Of a stretch of 64,000 nucleotides of DNA, positions 22,080 through 34,243 are shown piece after piece; the first letter of the stretch is position 1, and every line of letters starts with the position of its first letter. Location of the stretch: contig QUOL01000002.1 in NCBI GenBank assembly GCA_009761415.1, positions 2,542,001-2,606,000 on the forward strand, written 5' to 3'. The notes beneath the pieces are model-generated. The model worked only from the letters and a program-made list of their open reading frames with translations. It was not told the origin of the DNA and searched no databases. A program made the translations under genes and the position numbers. Source of the DNA: Sarcomyxa edulis. Its lineage: Eukaryota > Basidiomycota > Agaricomycetes > Agaricales > Mycenaceae.

Positions 22080-23355
22080 TCATGAGGATGTCAGTTCCCA
22101 ATTTTGCAACCTCTTTTGCTCCAAAATCCATTTCTGCACGACCTGTTCCGCAATCTGCAACCCATTCTTCTCCATAAACATCATATGTCCGTTACCTTTG
22201 ATTCCTACCTCCGCTAGCTTGACGTACTCCACCGAAACCCCGGCCTGTCTCAAGTAGCTCACGCTACAAGGATCGTATACAGCATGGTAACTCGATTCCG
22301 AGGTGACGACTACAACAGGTATGTTCGCAAGATTAGTAAGTTTCCTCGCGGGTGTGGATTGTTGGAAACAAGTGAAATTATGAGCCGGGTCAGTGCTTAT
22401 AGCGATAGGACGAAGGTCAGTGGCAGAGTGGATGGGTGGAGAATATGTGAGAGGAATTTCGGTTAGACCGAAAGGTCGCGCAGCAGCAGTGTCGAAGACG
22501 GCATCTTGAAATGGAGGTCCTATAGGCTCGAGGGATACTATTGTTTTGATGTGAGAAGGGCGCGAGTCCGCGAGAATCCATCCGAATTGTCCAGCTTGAG
22601 AATGGGTGAGGAGGACCACTGGCTGTGAGAGTAAATCGGTCATCGTGTAGTCATGGTGGTCTGTCATTGAACGAGACTGACACCGATTTTATCCAGGAGC
22701 AATGATCCAGCAGCCTTGATCTTTTGGGAGACTTCAAATTGCGAAGTCAATCTGGGCATGTTGGAGGAATAGAAGTTATCGAATATAGGGTCACCAGCTA
22801 AGCCGGTGCCGGGCCATTGAGTATGCAAGGCCGCCTGGGGCCAGAGTTTGAATTTCTCTGTTGCGGTAAAATGAGATTCGATAGTGAAGGTGTCGAACGA
22901 GCTCTGAGGCCCGTCGATAGCCTGCTGCCAAGCAGACCGTCCTCGGGATGGTTGGTCGATGATATACAGCTGATTTGAGTGCCAGGGAGTAGCGGTGAGC
23001 CTCACATTCCAGACAAAATGAGACGTGTTATTACCTCGTAACCTTTGCTCAAGAAATAATCGGCCCACCCCAAGCGTCCATCTGGAGTATTGAGGAAGTT
23101 TGTCCCTGTCATTCCATCGCCATGGAGAAATAATAGAGGAAAAGGTTCGGTGATATTGGCAGGAACAAGATGCTCGACATAAATTTGTTCTGAAATAATA
23201 GTAGAGTCTCCTTGGGGTGAATACGAGCCACCGACATAGAAATAGTTGCGCCGATGAAGAGTTCCTTGTACGTCTTCTGGTGAGCTGGACGTAGAGCCCA
23301 GAGAACTAAGGAGGCACAAAGTCAGGGCGACGCCAAGGAGAAGATGGGTGAACAT
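22080..23355 (-). CDS. Secreted/anchored alpha/beta-hydrolase, tandem copy A
   Basis: Alpha/beta-hydrolase with an N-terminal signal peptide or anchor (MFTHLLLGVALTLCLLSSLG, start 23355). Blocks seen: GTLHRRNYFYVGGSY, IYVEHLVP, LLFLHGDGMTGTNFL (oxyanion HG motif), GWADYFLSKGYE, IIDQPSRGRS, LHTQWPGTGLAGDPIFDNFY, DKIG/PVVLLTHSQAG across an intron, and IVSLEPIGPPF. The nucleophile elbow is T-H-S-Q-A-G, in which the first Gly of G-x-S-x-G is replaced. The likely catalytic His is in GNGHMMFMEKNG near the C-terminus. Four exons, about 380 aa. The substrate is unknown; relatives are annotated only as secreted hydrolases. It is highly similar throughout to copy B, including intron positions, so a tandem duplication produced the pair. 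Confidence 0.88.
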
Positions 23356-23746
23356 CGCTGTAGTTGAGAAACAATAGGTCTGGCTTTATATATCTAGATC
23401 ACGAGTTTAGTCATTTGGCTCTCCGCAAGGCATACGGAACCAGAAGAAGTTCAGCGTACATTACATAGCTTCCGGTGTTTGTGTGAGACCCGGGGCCATT
23501 GACGAAGATGGAACTTGAGAAGTGTTTTGGAGCATACAATCACCTGGTCGAAAACAGGCGGTTGACCTAGAGATCACACAAGAGGTATGAAGGAGAATCA
23601 AGAGAGGTATTGAAGCTTGAAGGCTGTCTGCTGTAGAGCACCCTGTAAGAGCCTTCGGAACTGCAGAGCCCTCTGAAGTATGCGATACTTTCAGTCCTGT
23701 TATATAAAATTATCTTCTGCGAAGAATCCGAGGTCCGCACACGTTC
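23356..23746. other. Spacer between the tandem hydrolase copies
   Basis: Promoter of copy A and 3' flank of copy B. By eye it lacks obvious similarity to the region upstream of copy B. A TATA-like TATATA element is at 23386-23391 (minus-strand use, about 30 bp upstream of the start codon). Confidence 0.5.
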
Positions 23747-25001
23747 TCACAACCTTTGTGCCGTAAACCATTTCTTTACGACTCGATCTGCAATTTGCAG
23801 CCCATTCTTCTCCATGAACATCATATGCCCATTCCCTCTTATCCCTACCTCCGCCAAATAGACGTGATCCACTGGAACCCCCGCCTGTCTCAAGAAACGA
23901 ACGCTACAGTGGTCGTATACAACATGATATCCTGATTCCGAGGTGACGACTAGCACAGGAATATTTGCGAGATTAGTTATTCTTCTTGGGGGCGAAGATT
24001 GCAGGACACAAGTGAGATTCGTAATTGAGTCGGTCACAGCAGTAGTGCGGAAGTCTGACGCGGACAAGACGGGTGGCGAGAATGTAAGAGGAATCTCGGT
24101 CAAACCGAAAGGACGAGCTGGTGTATGCGTGAAGACAACATCTTCGAATGGAGGCCCTCTAGGTTCGAGGGCTACGATTGCTTTGATTTTGGAGGGTCGT
24201 GCATCTGCGAGAATCCACCCGAGTTGTCCAGATTGGGAATGCGTGATGAGAATCACGGGCTGCGGTCGTTGTAAGTCATCATGACTGAGGTCGATCGACT
24301 CAGAAGTAAACAGGACTGACCCCAATCTTATCTAAGAGCAAAGAGCCAGCAGTCTTCATCTTTTGAGACGACTCTATGTCGGATCTCAGGCTGGGCATGA
24401 TGGACGCATAGAAGTTGTCGAAGATAGGGTCACCAGCTACCCCAGTGCCTGGCCATTGAGTATGCAAAGAAGCTTGGGGCCAGAGCTTGTACTTTCTGGT
24501 TGCAGTGAAACGAGATTCGATGAAGTATGTGTCGAGTATGTCCTGAGTCCCATCAGTAGTCTTTTGCCAAGAAGATCGACCTCGGGATGGTTGATCGACG
24601 ATGTACACCTATCTCTGTGTGTCAGAGCCAGTTCCTGTCTGGATAGACGAAGCACAAGAGCACTAGTATACCTCGTAGCCTTGACCTAAAAAATAATCTG
24701 CCCACCCTATGCGACCATCTGGCGTAGTCAAGAAATTCGTTCCTGTCATCCCAAGACCATGGATGAATAGTAACGGAAGGGGTTGAGTGACATTTGCAGG
24801 AACAAGATGCTCAACGTAGACTTGTCCTGACGCGATAGTAGAGTTTCCATGAACCGAGTAGGAGCCACCAATATAGAAGTAGCTGCGCCGATGCAGAGTG
24901 CCTATTTCGTCTCTAGGGATGGAGACAAAAAGACCGAATAACAAAGCCAGTAGGACAACGAAGAGCGTCGGGGCGATGACGAGGAGGGGATGGGAAGCCA
25001 T
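23747..25001 (-). CDS. Secreted/anchored alpha/beta-hydrolase, tandem copy B
   Basis: Paralogue of the neighbouring gene with the same exon plan. The N-terminus (MASHPLLVIAPTLFVVLLALLFGLFVSI) is a longer hydrophobic segment, more like a membrane anchor than copy A's signal peptide. Shared blocks are GTLHRRSYFYIGGSY, LLFIHGLGMTGTNFL, VDQPSRGRSSWQ, QWPGTGVAGDPIFDNFY, DKIG/PVILITHSQSG, IVALEPRGPPF and GNGHMMFMEKNG. The elbow is again T-H-S-x-(A/S)-G. Divergence is spread along the length with reading frame preserved, so both copies appear functional and the duplication is not very recent. Different N-termini suggest different placement (secreted versus membrane-bound), which is inference. Confidence 0.88.
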
Positions 25002-25502
25002 TCTCAGTGAGAGATGTGAATAAAATACCGATATCCCTGACTCGTGGGCTCAATTTGAGATACCTATTCATAGGATCCAGCTTCGAGAAGCGCCATGAAT
25101 CGTGTATCGTAGTCTCCCTAAGGCAGAGTAAACAATTCCTTGAACACTCGTGCCTCGGGATATCCTTGTTTGACGTGTATCGCGGACTTGAAGGTTGGCT
25201 TGTAGTGATCCATATAGGTATCGTGCAGCATCTAACATCAATATTCATGATGAGTGTGTATTATTTACGCACCATGTCCACTTTGGACTTGCATTCTGCT
25301 GGCAGGATATAGAGCAGAAGCCTTTGGTGTGAAAATAGAGCCAAGTTCATCGTTCACAGCTTAGACGCGTAAAGTTCGGAAAAACGTGTCCTCTGTGACA
25401 TGTGACAGGTGACATCTCTCAGAAAACGCGAAGTCGTGACTCAAAAATTCAAGACTAAACCATCATCGATCTGAAGTCAAGACATCCCTCCGAATCCTCG
25501 TA
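25002..25502. other. Divergent intergenic region
   Basis: Lies between hydrolase copy B (minus) and the small gene at 25503 (plus), so both promoters should be here. A TGACATGTGACAGGTGACAT stretch (25396-25415) repeats TGACA/TGACAT three times, and ACGCGT occurs at 25364-25369. No gene is recognised. Confidence 0.45.
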
Positions 25503-25793
25503 ATGCCAAAAGTTGACACCAAAAACGCGGTAGAAACATCTTTGACAGTGAATGCCCAGGCTGAGATCAAGAAGCAAACGACTGCGCTATTGATCGACAA
25601 CAAGGGGCATGCTATCAAGGAACTAGTGCGTATAAAACTCGACTTTCACGCGTCGCGACGCGTATTTACGTTCTATTTTGGTGAATCGTAAAAGGAAATT
25701 GTATTCTCGACTGCTGATAAGAATGATAAAAGTCCTAGAGGGGCTCTTGTTGCCGGGTTACTCAAGAGGTACGCAGGACTCGACGCGTCGTGA
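25503..25793 (+). CDS. Possible small protein (about 73 aa), unknown
   Basis: I do not recognise this protein. Exon 1 (MPKVDTKNAVETSLTVNAQ ... GHAIKEL) joins in phase 0 across a roughly 68-nt GTGCGT...AG intron to EIVFSTADKNDKSPRGALVAGLLKRYAGLDAS with a stop at 25791-25793. Support is the clean splice joint and the amino-acid composition; there is no domain, signal or membrane segment. The intron contains a 16-bp perfect palindrome of MluI-like sites. It may instead be a 5' remnant of the broken LRR-like gene that follows. Confidence 0.4.
25648..25663. repeat. 16-bp perfect palindrome ACGCGT-CGCG-ACGCGT
   Basis: The palindrome sits within the intron of the small gene. It holds two ACGCGT hexamers (the MCB-type motif bound by MBF in fungi) in mirror arrangement. 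A 14-bp core of the same sequence recurs at 31833-31846. Confidence 0.7.
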
Positions 25794-25842
25794 TCGCAGA
25801 GCTTGATCTAAGTTACTCAAACTATGGTTCCTTACTTTTAGG

Positions 25843-26872
25843 ACACCGAACATTACGAGCCTGACCCTAAGCTTCGTGAGTCTACGCGTTTTCTATCGTT
25901 TTGTCGGACCTCTCACCGGATGACGATTCAGTCTGGTCACCTACACTCCTACTCTGAATGCCTGGGAGAGGAACTCCTCACAGTGCTGTGCTCTCTCGAG
26001 CACATCGAAGAGTTTTATCACCGAGCAACAAACTCGGCTAGAACAGATTTCGGGCAGATGGAACTCATGAAACTCGTATCTTCATGGCCCAATCTCAAGA
26101 TAGTGAGTATATTTGTCTACGCGCAAAAATTACTCATTGATTACCTCACCTGCAGCTATACATTGCCGGAGATTCAAACGGCAGCAGAGAGCTCTGCAAA
26201 AGCATCCCACCGGCTACATGCGCTCTCGAAAATGTCACCTTCGAGCGCTGCATGGCCGACTTCGAGCTTCTTGTTCCCATGTTCGCAGGATCCGCCAATA
26301 GTCTTCGTACTCTCGAAATTTGGTCCATGAGTCATAATTCGGTGGGTACTCGAATCGATTCAAGGAATTATATGTCTGACTCGTCATCGCAGATTGAGAG
26401 CATCCTCGTCGAAATCCTCACTGCAATCAATGACCTCACACTAGGAGGCTGCAGCTAGCCCTCCCCACAATTCATCATGGACAAGTTAGCGTATGCACCT
26501 AACCTCCAGACTATCAGCTTTGGTGGAGGAAAAGACTCCAGTGGCCAAATCCGCAAAGCACTCGCTACGGCTCTCGAACTCACTTTACCTGCTCCTACGT
26601 CCGAAGATCCTGAGGCTGCTTCCTCCGATTCTCCTGTTTATGCATGCTTCCCTGCTCTCTATAGTCTCAGCTATCCTGCGCAATCGGGAACCTACAAAAC
26701 TGGTCGCGGTCGGAATGTTAGAGTGCATACATACGAGAATCCTGGCGAAGAAGAGCTGCTTGCCATTGCGGGGAAGAGAGGTTTCAGAGCCAGTGTGGCG
26801 TACGAGTTGGAGTATAAAGTTGAGGGCGCACAGAGGAGGGCTGGGTTTGCTGCGATGGGAAGACGTTGGTGA
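25843..26872 (+). pseudogene. Truncated LRR/F-box-like gene with in-frame stop
   Basis: Exon-like pieces spell a leucine-rich ligand-type protein as found C-terminal to F-boxes in mushrooms: TPNITSLTLSF, SGHLHSYSECLGEELLTVLCSLEHIEEFY, MKLVSSWPNLKI/LYIAGDSNG (joined over an intron near 26104-26153), ENVTFERCMADFELLVPMFAG, LRTLEIWSMSHNS, IESILVEILTAINDLTLGGCS. A TAG at 26456-26458 then interrupts, and the same frame continues from 26477 (MDKLAYAPNLQTISFGGG ... FAAMGRRW, end 26872). No F-box lies upstream. Missing N-terminus plus in-frame stop argue for a pseudogene; a real stop after GGCS with a separate remnant behind it is the alternative. Confidence 0.6.
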
Positions 26873-27169
26873 AGAGTGGGTTTGATATCATGGACAAATC
26901 AGAAGCGAGTGTGTATCGTTAGCCAGAAAGTATAAACCGCCTGTATTGTTTCCACCGTTGTGTTTCGACACTTGACTGTTTTCATAATGCACGACTTGTT
27001 CTCTGATGCACATTGGTCTGCCTTGACGTTGTACGTGTTCTCGGATCTCATGATTATCAAAGACAGAGAACGATGAGTTTATTGAGCGTTAGCAGCAAGG
27101 ATTCCAGATAGATGAATAGATAAGTAATTAGATTTGGTAAAGTCATATCTGGATCCCCTTGTAGTATCC

Positions 27170-28011
27170 TCATATTTTCCCAATTAGTAGATTCCGGATG
27201 ATCTCCCTTCCAGTGACGCGGACCGTGTTGTATAATGTTGGGATATCGAGAGTAGATGTGAGGGTATCAGCGAAACCGAAAGGCAGCATTAGTGGGATCC
27301 AACCTATTCTCGCCCATTAGAAAGGTTATAATGATGAAGAGAGATTGAAATGACATACCTCTGGCGTACTCCAACGCGAAACACCCTTTGTGCATTTTAT
27401 ATTGTTTGGCCGTCCCTCTCGGCAAATGGTGTACACTCCCTGGTCCATACACTTCCATATCCAGAGCACCCGGGCTAAATGCCCATTGCTCACCGACCAA
27501 GATGTTAAAGTAATCATCAGCAGTGTGAAGTCCCGTATGTCCTTCTGTACCCAGTGGTGTCCCGAATATAATCAAATACTCGGTGATGCTGGCGTGAATA
27601 ATGTACATCGCGCCCATGGCACCACCTGCATTGTTGAACACCCATTCCTCGGCATTGGTGTTCAAGGCAATTTGTGTAGATGGGTAGGTAGCTGTTAGAT
27701 TGGTAACGATGTGATTTATGATAGAGGCCGTATCGTTGGGTGTGGGAGCGGATGCGATGGCAGCTTGGGCAAGCTCGTGGAGGCTCGTGGGGTTGAAGAC
27801 ATACCACTGGTCCTAAATGCCACGAGAAAATCAGGACGACAGGTGTAATAGAACGGTGATAAGTGATATATACCTTAATGTTGTCGAGCCAACTGAAGAT
27901 CCCGGCGAAAGACAAGAACAGAGCAGCCCAAGTTGCCCATTTTGTGAGAGGGTCGCGTCTCTTTTCAAAGTTTTTCTGGATAACCTGCTTGGTCTTTTTT
28001 GGGGAAGACAT
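27170..28011 (-). CDS. ERG2: C-8 sterol isomerase Erg2
   Basis: ER membrane enzyme that moves the sterol double bond from C8 to C7 in ergosterol synthesis; member of the ERG2/sigma-1 receptor family. The start at 28011 gives [12 protein letters not shown]. One N-terminal membrane segment ([19 protein letters not shown]) follows. The core reads [16 protein letters not shown], then [32 protein letters not shown] with the conserved acidic and His residues. Next are [92 protein letters not shown], ending at the TGA at 27170-27172. Length is about 225 aa, normal for the family. Three to four exons. The MluI-like ACGCGT at 28157-28162 lies in its upstream flank. Confidence 0.96.
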
Positions 28012-28209
28012 GCTGAGCGAGGAAGAAAAGAAAGAAATGGAGAACTGGTTGAACGCTCTGCCGATCGTACCACTTTTCAAATTTCATAAAGTTTATTTTT
28101 AGCGACGTGTCCTTTAGAGCGTGATGGCAAACATAACGTGTTGTCACACTTCTGTCACGCGTCAGATATTTATTGGTACATCGTTCCGACCTGGCGAGTC
28201 CATCGTACA

Positions 28210-29732
28210 TCAGTCCTTCTGATTCAAGAACGCGTCCAATTCATCGTCTAGCTCCTGCTGACTCTTCCGACTTCTATCCCCACCTCGACTATTCCGTCCT
28301 CCTCCTTTTTCCCTCGTACTGCCCCGCGTATTCCGCGACCGTCGTTCACCAGTGAACACTAGGTCGTTTCGTGAAATCTCCGGTTCTTCTCCTTCCCTCT
28401 GCCTCCTTGTCTTCCGTCGCTTTGACGTGGGGGCTTCGGATTCTAATTCTCGACCTCTAGCCCACTCCAGTCTACCGTCGGTCTTAGCTTTAGGCCACAC
28501 CGGTACAGCCACTCTGGTCTCCTCCAGCTCGAAATCAGAATGCATTCGTCCATTTCGGCTACCACGAGACCGGGGCAGGGGTGAAATGAGACGAGACTCC
28601 AGGGATGGTTTCTCCAGCAATAGATCCACATCTGCGTCTCCATTATTTGGCGGATGTACACGTATGACGGACGTACGCTGTAGAAGCGTCCTACCGTCAG
28701 GAGCGATATAGTCTGAACGCATTTTCGAGACAGGTTCTTCTTCGGGTTCAAGTGGTAGAATGTCCGGTTGTGTTTCTTCCTCATCGACGTAGTCGGGATC
28801 GTCCTCCGCAAGGAACTTGTCCAAATCATCGTCTAGTTGTGCCCGCTGCCAATCCCGATCATCATCGTCGTCCAAATCATCTTCCTTTCGTCTCCTCTTA
28901 CTTCTGTTTCGCCCATCCCTTCGTCCGATATCAAGCGCCGGCTCCGCCTCGTTGTAAACCTCCTTCCCAGCGCCTACCCCGTGCTTTCGGTAAAACTCGC
29001 TCGATTTCTTGGCTCCTTTCTTCTTCACATCGTCATGTGTAGCCCATCTCATTTTGATAGTTCCTTTTAGTCCCTCTCCTTTACCCAAACTTTTATTGAT
29101 GCGGTCTTCTGGTGGCCATAGAGCTACAGGAATCGGCCGTGCTATCACGTACTTTTCTTCGATATGTATATCTCCAGGCTTTTCGAGAGCTGCATAGGCG
29201 CTACGCGCTAAGACTTTGGTAGGGAAGACAAAGACGCAGGTGGTGTCGTCGACCCATTCTAGACCCATGGGCTGTGCATCGAAATGCGTGGCGTATGCGA
29301 ACAGACTGGCGGTAGGGAGGTGAGATATAGGTGAACCGGTCATGAGAATTGCGTTGGATCTGTATGAAGGATCTACCCCAAGAGTATGCAATGTCAATAC
29401 GAAGACAGAGTCTCAGATTGCGAAGTGTATACCTTCGTCCAGATCCATATCGGCATCTTCCTCTCCGTTCTCGATGTCTCCGTGCTTGCGCTTACCAGAA
29501 CATTGACATCAGGACCCATTACATTTATATGCTCTGATCAGAAAACAACAACAACATGCACCTTTCCACTTGTGGATGATTCTGAAAGCAAGTAGACCTT
29601 CGTGCTACCGATCCGGGTAGCGAGTGACGGTGCAGGGGCGACTTGTTCTTCGTAGGCTACGTTGTCGTCGTACGAAAGAACGGGCTCGTCGAGGGCGGCG
29701 TCGAAAGTAGAGGGGTAGGATGAAGTATCCAT
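28210..29732 (-). CDS. NCBP3: NCBP3-like nuclear cap-binding RNA protein
   Basis: Likely homologue of nuclear cap-binding subunit 3, which links capped RNA to mRNA export. The start at 29732 (MDTSSYPSTFDAALDEP) follows the short upstream leader. Two small introns give TSGK/RKHGDIENGEEDADMDLDE/DPSYRSNAILMTG with consistent phase. The RRM-like fold reads SNAILMTGSPISHLPTASLFAY, MGLEWVDDTTCVFVF, ARSAYAAL. KMRWATHDDVKKKGAKKSSEFYRKHG follows, a block typical of NCBP3. A long charged, disordered region (SKRRRKEDDLDDDDDRD) and repeated acidic-Leu motifs (QLDDDLDKFLAED, ELDDELDAFLNQKD at the C-terminus) resemble FoP/TREX-binding repeats. About 460 aa. Family assignment rests on motif memory. Confidence 0.8.
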
Positions 29733-31611
<1,879 letters not shown>

Positions 31612-32098
31612 TCTTTAGTCTTGAGTACTTTTTATAAGACGACTGGTTCACCCCGACCTTCAACGATGTTCCTACTTACAAGCAATTTTGTCATGGAGAT
31701 CTGAATAGCATTTGCGACGCAAGTGTAGTAGCTGTACGCGTCTATATAAAGAGTTGCTTACGGTTTCAACAATATGCAGGGGAAAGCCTTCAATTACAGC
31801 CTATTAGGGTATGCATTTCATATAAACAAAGACGCGTCGCGACGCGCCGAAAGTCATGTGCGTGGAATTTCGTGTGTCTCGGTCATCAAACTTCTCACTA
31901 GTACTTACAACTGGTGCATATGCACGTATTATTTCCTATCAACCTAGTGCTCAGTGTCCAGAGATGTACTAGTAAGCCTATGACCCAGATCTTGTGTGGA
32001 TATAATCGAACATGAGATACGGAAAGCAGTGGGCAAATCGTGGATATACATATGTATTAGATGTCAAATGGGTCATCAATTTTCTCTGCCCCGACAAC
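31612..32098. other. Intergenic region between KRR1 and F-box copy 1
   Basis: Convergent genes flank it, so it is mainly 3' flank. A TATATAAA box-like site is at 31743-31750. The CGCGTCGCGACGCG palindrome lies at 31833-31846. No gene is recognised. Confidence 0.45.
31833..31846. repeat. 14-bp palindrome CGCGTCGCGACGCG
   Basis: Identical to the core of the palindrome at 25648-25663, here in intergenic DNA. Confidence 0.65.
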
Positions 32099-33727
32099 TC
32101 ATAATCCATAGTATGGGCTGTAATCAAGCGCAAATGGAGGAGGGTCGAGTTTGGCCAAAGGATCGGTCCTCACTACGATATCCAAACCGTCTTCTCGCAA
32201 GGCTAAGATATCTGGAGATAGATCGTCTTCACCGCTACTCATATCCCAACGCTTGACGTAGACCTGAACGAGTTGTGCGATTCCTGGAGGAGCTGCCCGT
32301 CTTCTCGATTTAATGAAGTCAAGTAACACTTTGTTTGACAAATTCCCGTGATTACGCAGTTGTAAGCGTTGAAGATTGGGGAGAAGCCATGCGGCTGAAT
32401 TGTCTGCTTTCGGAATAAGATGTTCCAGGAATGGCTCTTGTGAGCCGCGGCCCTGAGCAATCCAGCCTGAAGCACCCATTTCCAGGGTGGTCAACTGTGG
32501 CATGAGCGAGAGGCAGTCCTCAAGTCCGTCGTGTAAAGATGTATGAGGGTAAGGAAGGCGGAAACTCTTTAAAATGCATGACGACCTGGTGATGAGGGTA
32601 CGAAGGGTAGGATAGAGTCTACGATCGGGATCGGGAGAGTCTTCATCCGAGGACATGTCAATGCTGAGTTCTTGAAGTCGGGGTACAGTGAGACTTTGCA
32701 GTAGAGCCTGAATTATCATATCCTCGGCTTGCATGGAGAGAGTGCGGAGATGCGGAAGGGTGATGAGGTGATCGTCGAGTCCGGTGAAAGGCTCAAAGAA
32801 TTCTGTCGCGAGGGAAAACTGTTGTAGATTCCTACATTGCTTGAGAACGTTCAAAATCTCGTGGAGGGTGTGTGCGCATTCCAGACGTAGTCCGTGCAAT
32901 TGGCTTAGCGGGAGAAAACGAGCATCATCAATGTTTAATTTGCTACCCATAGTCACTCGGCGGATGAGGGGCATCTGCTTCAAGATGGAGAAGACTCTGA
33001 GATCATATGGGGTGACCGTGCTATTGCCTAAACGCACGATAATCTCTTCTAGTATCGGCAGGTCTGACGAGCCCATGTACGTCGGGAAATTTGCAGGGAC
33101 AGCCAATTCGAGCCTTCGGAACCGGGATGCGAGAGGGGCCAACAGGTCGGCTATTGGGGGAAATTCCTCCGCATACGGGTCGCCGATGTATAGAGAGATG
33201 GACAGTGGGCATGTTCCGGATCTCGCGAGCCAAATTTGAGTCTGCTGCAGAAGGCGAGGTATCATCGGATTGGGTACCACGTCTCTTCGAGGGATGGAGA
33301 TATGCAAAGATGACCATAGTTCTGGAGTAGATAAAACGAGATTTCTCCACTCAGAGCATATTCTGATCAGAAGAAGGGGGGCTTCACAAGCGTCCAGAAC
33401 ACAGTTCCTCTCTGTAGATAGGCATCGAACGAATATCTCCTGCAGCAACTCGGGCGGAATGCGTTTGATAGGTGATAAAATTGCCTTATGGGAGTCCACG
33501 AACTCTTTGAGCTTGGCTTGTTGAGACTCTAAGCCCTCAACGATGGCGCGCATGCGTTCGATCTCGGCTTCGAGACGCTGAAGCTTAGCTTTGGGTCCCA
33601 GAAGATACGCTCTGATCCCCTGGAGTTCCGCGGGAGAGGGAGCTCGATTTGTGTGGAGGAGAGGGGCATATGGAGAATCGGTGTCATCGATGGACCACAC
33701 GTCAGCGGTCGCACTAAATCCATCCAT
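32099..33727 (-). CDS. F-box protein, tandem copy 1
   Basis: Putative substrate adaptor for an SCF ubiquitin ligase, of the expanded mushroom F-box family. Single exon, about 542 aa from the ATG at 33727 (MDGFSATADVWSIDDTDSPY). A coiled coil spans about residues 46-85 (KLQRLEAEIERMRAIVEGLESQQAKL). The F-box follows at about 88-135 (IKRIPPELLQEIFVRCLS ... ICSEWRNLVLSTPELWSSL). The rest shows irregular leucine-rich repeats (LPHLRTLSMQAEDM, VPRLQELSIDM, MPQLTTLEMGA, LLPNLQRLQLRNHG) for substrate binding. The frame also opens upstream to 33778; the start used matches copy 2. Target unknown. Confidence 0.88.
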   Translation of the reverse strand: MDGFSATADVWSIDDTDSPYAPLLHTNRAPSPAELQGIRAYLLGPKAKLQRLEAEIERMRAIVEGLESQQAKLKEFVDSHKAILSPIKRIPPELLQEIFVRCLSTERNCVLDACEAPLLLIRICSEWRNLVLSTPELWSSLHISIPRRDVVPNPMIPRLLQQTQIWLARSGTCPLSISLYIGDPYAEEFPPIADLLAPLASRFRRLELAVPANFPTYMGSSDLPILEEIIVRLGNSTVTPYDLRVFSILKQMPLIRRVTMGSKLNIDDARFLPLSQLHGLRLECAHTLHEILNVLKQCRNLQQFSLATEFFEPFTGLDDHLITLPHLRTLSMQAEDMIIQALLQSLTVPRLQELSIDMSSDEDSPDPDRRLYPTLRTLITRSSCILKSFRLPYPHTSLHDGLEDCLSLMPQLTTLEMGASGWIAQGRGSQEPFLEHLIPKADNSAAWLLPNLQRLQLRNHGNLSNKVLLDFIKSRRRAAPPGIAQLVQVYVKRWDMSSGEDDLSPDILALREDGLDIVVRTDPLAKLDPPPFALDYSPYYGL

Positions 33728-33956
33728 GATAGAATGTGGAAGAGATTTAGTAGGCCAGACAAGGATATCCCGATGCACAATCCGTAGGTTGAGCGAAATG
33801 TCTCGTGTAAGGAGACTATTCGAACGTGTACCTATGAAGCGAGTAGTAGTAACGACGTGACTGGGATGCTACAGAGTAGTTAACGCGCCAGTGTACTCGC
33901 TGCGTTCCAATGATCCGAGAGATCCTCAGCCAAAGGTTGGTTGTCTGGTCGTTCAA
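33728..33956. repeat. Upstream flank of F-box copy 1, duplicated at 35897-36103
   Basis: This 229-bp stretch aligns with the flank of copy 2 almost throughout, for example GTCTCGTGTAAGGAGACTA, GTGTACCTATGAAG, GCGCCAGTGTACTCGCTGCG and GAGATCCTCAGCC in the same order. The duplicated unit therefore includes the promoter. Confidence 0.85.
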
Positions 33957-34243
33957 GTGAAAAGTAGTAAGAGAATATGTTCAGAAGGGTTGAACGTTGA
34001 TGCATATTGATGCATTCAGCGCTTCAGCCCCGGCTCCGTGACTCGGACGCGTGACGATCTTACTCACGATTTTCGAACGCGTCTGAGATTCCGAAATTCA
34101 ACGCTGAGCACTCAGTACATAGTCAAGGTACTAGTAGGGGTAGTACTGTATCGTAGATGCAAGAACTATCGAACATGCGACACGGATAGTAGTGGTCAAC
34201 CCGAATTATATCGTCAATGTGCCATCAGAGGACACTTGTGCCC
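33957..34243. other. Spacer between the F-box copies
   Basis: Non-coding. It contains GACGCGTGACGATC and CGAACGCGTC (two ACGCGT sites, 34047 and 34077 area) and a TTGATGCATATTGATGCATT direct repeat near 33996-34015. No gene is seen. Confidence 0.45.

Noticed and set aside
20289..25001. Biosynthetic gene cluster
   Set aside because: Only hydrolytic enzymes are present; no backbone synthase, P450, methyltransferase or transporter nearby.
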